Origin: Pseudomonas sp. SORT22
GTDB taxonomy: Bacteria > Pseudomonadota > Gammaproteobacteria > Pseudomonadales > Pseudomonadaceae
Assembly (NCBI RefSeq): GCF_018417635.1
Contig: NZ_CP071007.1
Coordinates: 1,860,501 to 1,924,500, forward strand
DNA length: 64,000 nt
Direction of reading: 5' to 3'
A program made the position numbers and the translations under genes. Within the stretch, counting starts at the first letter, position 1, and the number at the start of each line of letters is the position of its first letter. The notes beneath the pieces are model-generated. The model was given only the letters and a program-made list of their open reading frames with translations. It had not been told where the DNA came from and made no database searches. This document shows, piece after piece, positions 18,301 to 27,283 of this stretch.

Positions 18301-18983
18301 GGCAGCACGCCGCTGGCCTGGTCCTGCAGGGCTTTGTGCGCCTCTTCGGCTTCTTTGCTCTTGCTGTAGGCGCGGCGCCCCAACTGGCTGTAGATCGCCG
18401 TGTTGGTGAGCTTTTCCAGCAGCTCGCTGCGCTCTTTGTCATCGGCCTTGAGGAAGGCGCTGAACTCGCTCTGGGCGAGCATCACGGCACGGGTGAACTG
18501 CTCGAAATTAAGTCCCAGGCGCGACTCGATCAGTTGCTTGTATTCGGCCTTGCTCTGGTTGCTCAGCAGTTGCTCGCTGTCCAGGTCATGCAGGCTCTGG
18601 CGGCTGCCTTGCAGCTTGCCGTTGGCCTTGTCGCGGGCGCGGTTGGTTTCCCAGCGGGCGCGGTAGCGACGACTGTCGATGCCGACGAAATCCACCTCGG
18701 CAAAGCCGCTGCCCGAACCCCGACGCAGCAGGGTGCGCGGGTCGCTGGTAAGGATGTCGCTGTCGACTTCCGGCACTTTGGTTTCGCGGCCGATGTTGCT
18801 CAGCCGCGGCACCGCGCCGAACAGCGCCAGGCACAGGGCATCGAGCAGGGTGCTCTTGCCGGCGCCGGTAGGTCCGGTAATGGCGAACAGGCCGGCGCTG
18901 GCCAGCGGCTCGGCGCTGAAGTCGATCTCGATCGGGCCTTCCAGGGAGGCCAGGTTCTTCAGGCGGATGGCGAGAATCTTCAT
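15336..18983 (-). CDS. sbcC: Exonuclease SbcC (SMC-like ATPase subunit)
   Basis: A 1,215-residue ABC/SMC-type ATPase: Walker A GPTGAGKS at residues 37-44, two very long coiled-coil arms rich in Q, L, E and A, a zinc hook CPVC near residues 605-608, and at the C-terminus the signature 'HSLSGGETFLVSLALALGLA' with Walker B 'SLFIDEGFGSLD'. With SbcD it cleaves hairpins, long palindromes and protein-blocked DNA ends. Its ATG overlaps the sbcD stop by four bases. The glutamine-rich coil makes long open frames on the opposite strand that are not genes. Confidence 0.97.
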   Translation of the reverse strand: MKILAIRLKNLASLEGPIEIDFSAEPLASAGLFAITGPTGAGKSTLLDALCLALFGAVPRLSNIGRETKVPEVDSDILTSDPRTLLRRGSGSGFAEVDFVGIDSRRYRARWETNRARDKANGKLQGSRQSLHDLDSEQLLSNQSKAEYKQLIESRLGLNFEQFTRAVMLAQSEFSAFLKADDKERSELLEKLTNTAIYSQLGRRAYSKSKEAEEAHKALQDQASGVLPMAAEARAELDLHYTQALDGFKAEQAQLRLLEQQRSWLSELLQLQEQVQAASAQLHSAQHHHDSLHGERLKLARLEQLAPQRHQFARQQALNAQLSPLAASIAAQRQQHEQLQGRQQQLQDEQAKAREALGLALAQQSDSAPALRQAFAEQNTLTRLQQELTNSTGLKQQAEQASAEGQQQLLSLNEQQRLSEQRLQQIGAQLEQSVALAGLSEAWNAYRHRLQQLMQLGNRLNQGRAELPGLQQRASEAHAQLETQRAALALLYREAEAEPEALAEQIGLLGELLQKNRQQQRQVEELSRLWSNQQELEQRLQALRERQQAALQQREQLISEGLNSKNQLTAAEQALNLTRQLLERQRLARSQSVEELRAQLQDDQPCPVCGSQEHPYHQPEALLQSLGRHDQNEEANAQQVVDGLKKQLDELRTQLGGVNGQIKEYLHQQEQLGSQQQALLPSLQAHPLYPSLAAQDASQRSTWLDLQARNLNHDIGRDEQRQNALLTLQKDASRLQQQLQAAQEASQQASQHLSQQQTALASDEERLEQELGSFASLLPADILNDLRQEPAAAFMRLDQQLALRLDLLQRQKDEQQEHAERQQSLDKAQLQQQARVQKHEELQQQCTELEHQHQSSRDSLTALLGEQASAEHWQQHLEQAVEHARQAETQALQQLQQTQAQLIELAAELKAKDERLSNLEQEHNEVRAQIEQWRQGHPELDDSGLEQLLALDDNAVAQLRQGLQDAEKAIEQARTLLQERQQRLDQHQAQGNAELTREALEQVIDSLQLQLAASEQTCAELRAAQAEDQRRQLAHQALAERIASAYGEWQRWARLNALIGSATGDTFRKIAQGYNLDLLVHHANAQLRQLARRYRLKRGGSLLGLLVLDTEMGDELRSVHSLSGGETFLVSLALALGLASMASSTLRIESLFIDEGFGSLDPESLQLAMDALDGLQAQGRKVAVISHVQEMHERIPVQIQVRRQGNGLSTVEVSG

Positions 18984-20221
18984 GGCTGTTCTTGCTCCTG
19001 CTGGACGTCCTGCAGCAACAGGGCAAAGTCGGCCAGGGTCTGTTCATCGACGGCGTTGCCGTAGGCCTGCTCCCAGGCGCGGCTGAACAGCTCGTGCGGG
19101 GTCAGTTGGCCGAGTTCCAGCAGGTCGGCGCTGCTGTCGTCTGCGCTACGGCCGTTGCCGGCATACTCGGCGGCGATGCGCACCAGGCGCACGGCCTTGC
19201 CGTGCAGGGCGCCTTCAAGTTGCGCGCGCAGGTCGGGCAGGGGTTCGTCCAGGCGTACGCGGATCTCCAGCCAGGGTTGGCGCTGCGGGTCGTCGAGCAG
19301 GTCGACCACCGGCAGCTCGGCCAGTTGCTCCAGCACCTCGGCCAGCGGCGCCGGGCCCAGGCGTTGCAGGTGCACGGCGCGCGGCACCAGGCGCGATTCG
19401 ACGCTGGCAAGCTTGGCGCCGTCCAGTTCGATTTCCAGAACCTGGTGCTGATAGCCGATTTCCGAGAACGACAGCGGGATCGGCGAGCCGCTGTAGCGGA
19501 TGCGCTCTTCGCGGTTGACCTTCTGCGGTTTGTGCAGGTGGCCGAGGGCGACGTAGCTGATCTCCGGGGCGAACAGCCGCGCCGGCAAGGCTTCGGCGTT
19601 GCCGATGATCAGGCTGCGTTCGGAGTCTTCCGAGATCGAGCCGCCGGCCATGTGGGCATGGCTCACGGCAATCAGCGCCTGGCCGTTTTTGCGTCGTTGC
19701 AGGGCGGCGGCGATGAGTTTTTCGTGGACCTGGGCGATGCCGCGCAGGTAGTCATCGCCCAGGTGCGCACCGGTGACTTCTGCCGGGCGCAAAAACGGCA
19801 GCGCCAGGCACCAGGCGGCGACCTTGCCCTTGGCGTTGGTCAGCGGAATCAGCAGGCGCTCGCTGTCCAGCTCGCCTTCATCCAGCCATTGCACACGGCC
19901 CAGGGCGTGGGTGCGCAGGCTGCGCATCAGCGGCGCCGGCAACTCGATGCGCGAACCGGAGTCATGGTTGCCGGCAATCATCACGATGGTCAGCTTGGGC
20001 TGCTGTTCGTGGGCCTGGACGATGAAGTCGTAGAGCCGTTCCTGGGCTTTGACCGGCGGGTTGACGGTGTCGAAGATGTCGCCGGCAATCAGCAGGGCAT
20101 CGGGCTGGCGCAGCTTGAGCTGGCCGAGCAGCCACTCGAGAAAGCAGGCGTGTTCGAAGTCGCGTTCCTGGCCGTGCAGGGTTTGACCCAGGTGCCAGTC
20201 GGAGGTGTGAAACAGACGCAT
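18980..20221 (-). CDS. sbcD: Exonuclease SbcD (Mre11-like nuclease subunit)
   Basis: A 413-residue Mre11-family nuclease: 'HTSDWHLGQ' at the N-terminus, 'LIAGDIFDT', 'IAGNHDSGSR', 'VSHAHMAGG' and 'LGHLHKPQ' give the metal-binding and catalytic residues in order. It works in complex with SbcC encoded next. I chose the ATG at 20221 because the product then begins MRLFHTSDWHLGQ as in the family; the frame is open 14 codons further. It lies 51 bases after batD in the same direction, so it may be read from the bat operon. Confidence 0.96.
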   Translation of the reverse strand: MRLFHTSDWHLGQTLHGQERDFEHACFLEWLLGQLKLRQPDALLIAGDIFDTVNPPVKAQERLYDFIVQAHEQQPKLTIVMIAGNHDSGSRIELPAPLMRSLRTHALGRVQWLDEGELDSERLLIPLTNAKGKVAAWCLALPFLRPAEVTGAHLGDDYLRGIAQVHEKLIAAALQRRKNGQALIAVSHAHMAGGSISEDSERSLIIGNAEALPARLFAPEISYVALGHLHKPQKVNREERIRYSGSPIPLSFSEIGYQHQVLEIELDGAKLASVESRLVPRAVHLQRLGPAPLAEVLEQLAELPVVDLLDDPQRQPWLEIRVRLDEPLPDLRAQLEGALHGKAVRLVRIAAEYAGNGRSADDSSADLLELGQLTPHELFSRAWEQAYGNAVDEQTLADFALLLQDVQQEQEQP

Positions 20222-20272
20222 GAAGGGTTCCGCAGTGTGCCGGCGTGGCGCCCGGGGCGTCACGCCTTGAGG

Positions 20273-21898
20273 TTATTTGGGGTACAGCGGCGGCAAGCTG
20301 CCGTTCTCGCTTTGTGCAGGCTGGACCTGCTCGGCGGCCGGGATGGTACCGATGGCCCGCCATAATTCTTCGCCTTGCCAATACTGCCCGCTTTCGCTGT
20401 ACAGCGCGCCGTTGAGGCCATCGAGGGCATCGGACAGCGGCACGAAACGCGCGGCCATCTCGGCCAGGGTTTCCGGTTGCTGGCGCGCCCAGGCATCCAG
20501 GGCCTGGCGCGTCGCTTGAGGGTCGTTGGCCTGGCACGCGCGCTTGAGGTCATCTAGCAGGGTGCGCGGGCTCGGCCCGCTTTGCGCCGCGCGTAGCACC
20601 GCCGGTTGCGAGCGCGCCCGCCACCACAGGGCAAAGCCCAGCAGGGTGGTCAGGGCCAGCACCAGGGTACTCAGTTGCCAGGGCCAGAGCAGGTAGGTGT
20701 GCACCGTGACCGGGTCGACGCTGGCCGGCTTGTCGGCGCTCAGCGCCGGGTTGTCCTCGATCTGCAGGCTGCGCGCCGGCAGATTGCTGCGTTCCAGATG
20801 ATCTTCGCGGGTGTTCCACCAGACCACTTCCTGGCTCGGCAGTTCCAGCCTGCCGGCGTGGGTCGGTACCAGCGCTTCGCGCTCTTCACGCACCCCGAGC
20901 AGGCCGCGGTCATTGACCTGGTTGCGCAGTTGCGGCTGGTCCGGGTAGCGACGCAGGCCGCTCACTTCAGTGCCGGGCAGTGGTGGCAACTGGGCGCTGG
21001 ACAAACCCTCGGCCTGGAGGATCACGGTGCGGGTCAGCGAGTCGCCGATTTGCGTCTGTTGCTGGGCCGGGTCCGGGCTCCAGTGTTCTTCCAGGGTCAG
21101 GCTGTTGGCCGGCAGCCACGGTGTATCGGCTGGGTAATCGGCCGGGATCGGGTCGACCGTCAACACCAGCGGCGTCGAGCTGACCTGCACCTGCTTGCCG
21201 GCGCGCGGGGTGTTGAGTTCCTGCTCGGCGTCGTTCTGCGCGGCGGTGGCGCTGAAGGTCAGGGCCGGGATTTTCAGGTCGCCGCTTTGCTGCGGGTAAA
21301 TTGCATAGCGCATCTCGATCACGCCGTGGCGCACACCGTCGATGACTTTTTCGAAGGTGCGCGACTCACCCAGCGGCTCGACCCTGGCGTTGTCCAGCTG
21401 CAGCGGGCTGAGGCTGCTGTCGTCGTACAGCGGCACCGAGTGATAGATGCTCAGGGTCAGCACCGCCTGGGCCTGGACGTAAACCTCGGGCTGGTCGAGG
21501 CTGGCGTCGATGAACACCGGCCCGTGGTTTTCGCTGCTGATCTCGTTGGCCTGGATCTGCAGGCTGATCGGCTGGCTGCGCACCTCGCCCAGTTGCAGAG
21601 CGGGAATTTCCACGCTGCCGCTCTGGCGTGGCAACAGGGTGATGATCCAGCGGGTGTTGGCGCTGTTCTCGTCGAGGCTGTTGAGGCTGTTGACCTGGCG
21701 GGTGCCACGCACTTCGAAGCTGGCATCGAGCGGCGTCAGGTCGGGCTTGCCGAATTGGGTGACATCCTGGGTCTCGAGGGTCAGCTCAAGGGTTTCGCCG
21801 GCATTCAGGCGGGTGCGGTCGACACTGGCGAGCAGCGCCGCCGCCTGCACCTGCAGGGCGATAAAGAGGCTGAAGACCAGGACGCAGACGCGACTCAT
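20273..21898 (-). CDS. batD: BatD family protein
   Basis: A 541-residue protein with a signal peptide (MSRVCVLVFSLFIALQVQA), several Ig-like/beta-sandwich segments (BatD/'oxygen tolerance' family: 'LNAGETLELTLET', 'SGSVEIPALQLGEVRSQPI', 'PQQSGDLKIPALTF'), one membrane helix near 410-430 ('LSTLVLALTTLLGFALWW') and a C-terminal cytoplasmic tail. It is expected to be a periplasmic-facing partner of BatA/BatB in the MoxR-associated envelope complex, whose molecular role is poorly defined. Its ATG overlaps the batB/C stop by four bases. Confidence 0.9.
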   Translation of the reverse strand: MSRVCVLVFSLFIALQVQAAALLASVDRTRLNAGETLELTLETQDVTQFGKPDLTPLDASFEVRGTRQVNSLNSLDENSANTRWIITLLPRQSGSVEIPALQLGEVRSQPISLQIQANEISSENHGPVFIDASLDQPEVYVQAQAVLTLSIYHSVPLYDDSSLSPLQLDNARVEPLGESRTFEKVIDGVRHGVIEMRYAIYPQQSGDLKIPALTFSATAAQNDAEQELNTPRAGKQVQVSSTPLVLTVDPIPADYPADTPWLPANSLTLEEHWSPDPAQQQTQIGDSLTRTVILQAEGLSSAQLPPLPGTEVSGLRRYPDQPQLRNQVNDRGLLGVREEREALVPTHAGRLELPSQEVVWWNTREDHLERSNLPARSLQIEDNPALSADKPASVDPVTVHTYLLWPWQLSTLVLALTTLLGFALWWRARSQPAVLRAAQSGPSPRTLLDDLKRACQANDPQATRQALDAWARQQPETLAEMAARFVPLSDALDGLNGALYSESGQYWQGEELWRAIGTIPAAEQVQPAQSENGSLPPLYPK

Positions 21899-23616
21899 CG
21901 ATGGGTTTCCTGATGTTGTTGCTGTTCATACCAGAATTTACGCCGCAACAGCTCGGCCGGGTTGTCCGGAATCTGTCGCAGCCATTGTTCCAGGGCCTGG
22001 CGCTGTTCGGCATCAAGGCTGCTGTCGGTCGGGCGCTGGGGCGGGCGGGTGGTGTCTTCGTCGTCCGCGCCGCTGGCCTGGTTTTGTGCCTGCTCGTTGG
22101 CGTTGTCTGCAGGTTTGCCCGCTTCATCGGCCTCTTGCGGTGGTTTTGCTGCGGCCTGGTCCTGGGCGTTCTGCGAGCTGCTGGCAGCGTCGCTGCTGCT
22201 GTTGGGGTCGCTTTGCTGGTTGTCTTCGGGCGGCTGCTCAGGCGTCTGTTCGGCCTGGCGTTGTTGCAGCAATTGCTCGACCAGGGCCTTGTTGGCCAGC
22301 GCCGGTTGCAGTTCCGGCTGGCGCTCCAGAGCCTGCTCGTAGGCATCCACTGCGGCTTCCAGTTCACCGCTGCGGGCCAGGGCGTTGCCGCGATTGTAAT
22401 GGTCGGCGGCGCGGTTGCCCTGGGCGAACTGGCGCGCGGCGCCGTTGTAGTCGCCGGCCTCATACAAGGCCAGGCCTTTCCATTGCGGGTCTTCGAAGTG
22501 CCGCGCAGCTTCGGCCGGGCGCTGCTGCTCAAGCAGGCGCTGGCCTTGCTGGTCGGGGCGCAGCCACAGGTCGTTGAACTCGAAGGCGTAGCTTGGTTGC
22601 GGCAGGGCCAGCAGCAACGGCAGGCAGAACAGCCAGCCACGGCGGCCGGCGCAGGCGGCCAGCAGCAACAGTGGCAGCAACAGCCAATAGCCCTGGTCGG
22701 CCCAGCTGTCGAGCTGCACGGTCTGGCCATCGTCTCGCAGGCTGCGCGGGTTGTCGAACAGGCGCAGGCCGCGCAGGTCGAGGTCGTCGATGCGGGCGCT
22801 GCGATAACGCCCGCCGGTACTGGTGATAAAGGCTTTGAGGCTGGCGCTGTCAAGGCGCGGCAAGAGGATGCCGCCCTGATCGTCCTTGAGGAACTCGCCG
22901 TTGGCCTGCCTGACCGGCGCCCCCTCGGCGCTGCCGACGCCGAGCATCAACAGGCTCGGGCCCTGGCGGCCAAGCGCCTGGACGATGCCCTGGCGCTCCT
23001 GGGTATCGAGCGATGAGCCGATCAACAGCAGCCGGCCCTGGCCGATGCCTGCCTGGGCGAGCAGGGCCAGGCCCTTGCGCACGGCAAGATCCGCGCGCTG
23101 GCCGGCTTGCGGCATGATCGCCGGGTCCAAGGCTTCGAGCAGGTTGCGGCTGGTGGCCAGGTCGTCGGACAGCGGCACCAGGGTGTGCGCGCTGCCGGCG
23201 TAGACGATGATCGCGGTCTGGCTGTCGCGGCGGTGCTCGAGCAGGTCGAGGATCTTGCGTCGGGCCTGTTCCAGGCGGTTTGGCGCGGCGTCGTCGGCAA
23301 GCATCTGCGGGGTCAGCTCAAGCAGCACCACCAGCGGGTCGGCCGGGCGCTGGCGGGTGTCCTCCAGGCGCTGCCAGCTTGGGCCCACCAGGGCCAGCAC
23401 GGTGATCAGCCAGGCCAGGCCCAACGCGATCCACGGCAGTTTGCTGTCGCGACCGTTGCCGCCACCGAGCAGCACGGCATGGAAGGCCGCGGGCAGGATC
23501 ATCTGCCAGCGCCCGGCGCGTTTTTGCCGATGCCAGAGCTTCCACAGCAACCAGGCCAGCAGCGGCAGGACGACCAGCCACAGCGGGCGTAGCCATTGCG
23601 GCCACAGTTCGTTCAT
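21895..23616 (-). CDS. batB: BatB/BatC fusion: membrane VWA domain plus TPR
   Basis: A 573-residue protein: two N-terminal helices (about 8-70), a von Willebrand A-like domain (about 85-300), helices around 310-345, then tetratricopeptide repeats (about 360-470, 'AVDAYEQALERQPELQPALANKALV') and a low-complexity Q/A/D/P tail. This combines BatB and BatC in one chain. GAGGAGG lies seven bases before the ATG at 23616. Where BatA has DVSGSM for metal binding, this VWA domain reads ELTPQM, so its MIDAS metal site looks lost. Its start overlaps the batA stop by four bases. Confidence 0.9.
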   Translation of the reverse strand: MNELWPQWLRPLWLVVLPLLAWLLWKLWHRQKRAGRWQMILPAAFHAVLLGGGNGRDSKLPWIALGLAWLITVLALVGPSWQRLEDTRQRPADPLVVLLELTPQMLADDAAPNRLEQARRKILDLLEHRRDSQTAIIVYAGSAHTLVPLSDDLATSRNLLEALDPAIMPQAGQRADLAVRKGLALLAQAGIGQGRLLLIGSSLDTQERQGIVQALGRQGPSLLMLGVGSAEGAPVRQANGEFLKDDQGGILLPRLDSASLKAFITSTGGRYRSARIDDLDLRGLRLFDNPRSLRDDGQTVQLDSWADQGYWLLLPLLLLAACAGRRGWLFCLPLLLALPQPSYAFEFNDLWLRPDQQGQRLLEQQRPAEAARHFEDPQWKGLALYEAGDYNGAARQFAQGNRAADHYNRGNALARSGELEAAVDAYEQALERQPELQPALANKALVEQLLQQRQAEQTPEQPPEDNQQSDPNSSSDAASSSQNAQDQAAAKPPQEADEAGKPADNANEQAQNQASGADDEDTTRPPQRPTDSSLDAEQRQALEQWLRQIPDNPAELLRRKFWYEQQQHQETHR

Positions 23617-24689
23617 CGCCGCCTCCTCAAGCGCAGCCGTTGCAGGCGCTGGCGCCATTCCGGGTGCGGCTGCAAAAAGCGTGGGCGGCGCAGCAGGCGC
23701 TGCAACAGGTTATCGGGCCATTGCTGTTCGACCACCAGCAGCACGCTGAGCACCAACGCCAGGGCCAGCGGCCAGCTGTACAGCGGCTCGGCGGTGCGCG
23801 CCTGGGTCGGCTGCTGGGCCACAGGCTCCAGGCGGTCGAGGGCGTCGCCGATGGCTTGCAGTTCTTCGCCGTCGTGGGCGCGGAAGTAGCTGCCGCCGGT
23901 CAGTTCGGCGATTTCCTTGAGCGAGGCTTCGTCCAGGTCCAGGCTCGGGTTGATGCCCAGCAAGCCGGCGGTGCCGGTCTGCTCCGGGTCGGCACCAATG
24001 CCGATGGTGTAGATGCGCACGTTTTCCTGGGCGGCCAGGCGCGCGGCGGTCAGCGGGTGGATCTGCCCGCCGTTGTTGGCGCCGTCGGTGACCAGCACCA
24101 GCACCCGGCTCTGCGCCGGGCGCTGACGCAGGCGCTTGAGCGCCAGGCCGATGGCATCGCCAATGGCAGTGTTCTTGCCGGCGATGCCGATCTGCGCTTC
24201 GTCGAGGAAGGTGCGTACGGTGCGCCGGTCGAAAGTCAGCGGTGCCTGCAGGTAGGCCTGGCTGCCGAACAGGATCAGGCCGACGCGATCGCCCTGGCGC
24301 TCTTCGAGAAAGTCGCCGAGCAGGGCCTTGACCAGGGTCAGGCGGCTGACGTCGTCGCCTTGCCACTGCATGTCGGGAAAGTCCATGGAGCCGGAAACAT
24401 CCACCGCCACCAGCAGGTCGCGGCCACTGGCGGCCACCGGCAGCGGTTCGCCCAGCCACTGCGGGCGGGCGGCGGCAAACAGCAGCAACAGCCAGACCAA
24501 TACGAACGGCGCCTGCTGGCGCCAGGTCGGCAGGTTCAGGCGCGCGCGGCGCCCGGCCAGGCCTTCGAGTTCATCGAGGAAACTGACCTTGAGCACCGGC
24601 TCGCCGCTGTCGGCGGCCGGCAGCAGCAGGCGCGCCAGCCAGGGCAGCGGCAGCAGCACGAAGATCCACGGCCAGGCCAGTTCAAACAT
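23613..24689 (-). CDS. batA: BatA: membrane-anchored VWA domain protein
   Basis: A 358-residue protein: two N-terminal membrane helices, a VWA domain with an intact MIDAS motif ('AVDVSGSMDFPD', then 'GKNTAIGDAI' and 'VLVTDGANNGG'), and a C-terminal helix ('LYSWPLALALVLSVLLVV'). VWA domains with MIDAS bind a divalent metal and a protein partner. It is encoded between DUF4381 (eight-base overlap) and batB/C (four-base overlap) in the moxR-bat operon. Confidence 0.93.
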   Translation of the reverse strand: MFELAWPWIFVLLPLPWLARLLLPAADSGEPVLKVSFLDELEGLAGRRARLNLPTWRQQAPFVLVWLLLLFAAARPQWLGEPLPVAASGRDLLVAVDVSGSMDFPDMQWQGDDVSRLTLVKALLGDFLEERQGDRVGLILFGSQAYLQAPLTFDRRTVRTFLDEAQIGIAGKNTAIGDAIGLALKRLRQRPAQSRVLVLVTDGANNGGQIHPLTAARLAAQENVRIYTIGIGADPEQTGTAGLLGINPSLDLDEASLKEIAELTGGSYFRAHDGEELQAIGDALDRLEPVAQQPTQARTAEPLYSWPLALALVLSVLLVVEQQWPDNLLQRLLRRPRFLQPHPEWRQRLQRLRLRRRR

Positions 24690-25176
24690 GTTTGCGGATC
24701 CAGGTTTCGACCGACTGGTTGAGGCCGTTGATGGCTTTGTCGTCGAGTTTGCATTCGGGCTTGTAGGCGCCTTCGACCAGTACCATCCAGCGGGTCAGGC
24801 CGGCGGCCGGGCAGCGGTTATCAAGAAACGCCAGCCATTGGCGGCCGTTGAGGGTATGGCTGTGGCTGCCCGGGTAATGGTTGCGGCACAGGCGCTTGAG
24901 CAGTGCGTTGATCTGCTGCAGCCAGGCCCCGGCCGGGGCACCGTCGTAGGGTTTGGGCAGGCGCGCGAGTTCGGCCAGGGCCTCGATGCGTACCGGGTCC
25001 AGAGGCAGTTCGGCGCGCACGATGGGCTTTTTGCCCGGGCGCCAATGGCGCAGGCGCCACAGGCCCCAAGCCAGTAGCGGCAGCAGCAACAGCAGTGCCC
25101 ACCAGCCTGGCGCCAGCGGCCACCAGCCGATCGGCGGTGGGGCCAGCAGCGGCTGCAATTGATCGAGCGGGTTCAC
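24682..25176 (-). CDS. DUF4381 domain protein
   Basis: A 164-residue protein with one membrane helix near residues 24-43 ('PGWWALLLLLPLLAWGLWRL') and a small cytoplasmic domain. This matches DUF4381, found between DUF58 and BatA in Bat loci. It overlaps its neighbours on both sides by four to eight bases, which supports a role in the same membrane complex. No enzymatic motif is seen. Confidence 0.88.
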   Translation of the reverse strand: MNPLDQLQPLLAPPPIGWWPLAPGWWALLLLLPLLAWGLWRLRHWRPGKKPIVRAELPLDPVRIEALAELARLPKPYDGAPAGAWLQQINALLKRLCRNHYPGSHSHTLNGRQWLAFLDNRCPAAGLTRWMVLVEGAYKPECKLDDKAINGLNQSVETWIRKHV

Positions 25177-26117
25177 GAGGTTTTCCCCGGTCGTTGCGCG
25201 TTAAGGTACTCGCGCAGTTGCTCGATCATCTCGCTCTGGGTGCTCAGCGGCATCAGCACCACCCGCAGCTTTTGCGCCAGCAGCTCCCAGCGTTCGATGC
25301 GCGCCTCGCTTTGCTGGCGGTAGCTCTTGCGCAGGGTCGGGTCGAGGGTGTCGAGCTCCAGTTGCGCACCGTGCTGGGCAAAGCGCAGCAGGCCGGCGGC
25401 CGGCAGGGCATGGTCGAGCGGGTCGGACAGCGGCAACAGCAGCAGGTCGCAATGACGCGAAAGCAGGCTCAATTGCTGCTCGACCGCAGGCGTCAGCGCC
25501 CGCTCGTCGCAGATGATGATTGCCAGGCTGCCCGGGCGCAGCACTTCGCGGGCGCGGCGCAGGGCGATACCGAGGCTGTCGGCCTGGGGCACGGCTTCGG
25601 TGTGCAGCGACTGGTTGACCCGTGCCAGGCGGTTGAGCAACTGCAACAGGCTCTGCTTGCTGCGCCGTGGCTTGATTTCGTAGTGCTCGTTGTCGCCGAA
25701 CACCAGGCCGCCAATGCGGTCGTTGTGGCCCAGCGCAGCCCAGCCGATCAGGGCGGCGGCCTGGGCGGCGAGCACCGACTTGAACATCAGCCCGGAACCG
25801 AAGAACAGACGCTGGCTTTGTTCGACGAGGATGAAGATCGGCCGCTCCCGCTCCTCATGGAACAGCTTGGTATGCGGCTCCTGGGTGCGCGCGGTCACCC
25901 GCCAGTCGATGTTGCGCACATCGTCGCCGGCCTGGTACACCCGCACCTGGTCGAAGTCGACCCCGCGTCCGCGCAGTTTCGAGTGGTGCAGGCCGACCAG
26001 CGGGCTGCGCTGGCCGGGCCGGGAGAACAACTGCACTTCGCGCACGCGATGGCGCATCTCGATCAGCTCGGCGAGGCTGATGCGGATTCCGGGCACGGCC
26101 AGCAGGCGATTGGGCAT
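25173..26117 (-). CDS. DUF58 domain protein
   Basis: A 314-residue soluble DUF58 protein: 'FSRPGQRSPLVGLHHSKLRG' and 'GVDFDQVRVYQAGDDVRNID' followed by 'WRVTART' form the family's core signature, with a VWA-like fold C-terminal to it ('IFILVEQSQRLFFGSG'). It is typically encoded directly after moxR, as here (four bases between genes), and is presumed to be a client or partner of the MoxR ATPase. Confidence 0.92.
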   Translation of the reverse strand: MPNRLLAVPGIRISLAELIEMRHRVREVQLFSRPGQRSPLVGLHHSKLRGRGVDFDQVRVYQAGDDVRNIDWRVTARTQEPHTKLFHEERERPIFILVEQSQRLFFGSGLMFKSVLAAQAAALIGWAALGHNDRIGGLVFGDNEHYEIKPRRSKQSLLQLLNRLARVNQSLHTEAVPQADSLGIALRRAREVLRPGSLAIIICDERALTPAVEQQLSLLSRHCDLLLLPLSDPLDHALPAAGLLRFAQHGAQLELDTLDPTLRKSYRQQSEARIERWELLAQKLRVVLMPLSTQSEMIEQLREYLNAQRPGKTS

Positions 26118-26121
26118 GGGT

Positions 26122-27081
<960 letters not shown>

Positions 27082-27244
27082 CGTTGACGGTTCCTGGAAA
27101 AAAGCCAGGGCGTGCGGCGTAAAAGCGCCCGGGCGGGGGCTGATACTTTAATCCATCCGGGGGCTTGCGACTAACGGCAGCAGGGAAAATTGTTCAAATC
27201 GTGAAGTCGGGGCTGCTGTGCAGCCCATCGTCGGCAACGCCAAC

Positions 27245-27274
27245 TCCCACAGGGATCGCGCTGACCCTGTGGGA
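27245..27274. terminator. Hairpin downstream of the MHS transporter (REP-like)
   Basis: Perfect ten-base arms TCCCACAGGG / CCCTGTGGGA around the ten-base loop ATCGCGCTGA, starting ten bases beyond the transporter stop. The arms are the inner part of the REP sequence. There is no T-run, so it may be a REP relic that ends transcription with Rho or protects the 3' end. Confidence 0.55.
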
Positions 27275-27283
27275 CCCGGGGTG

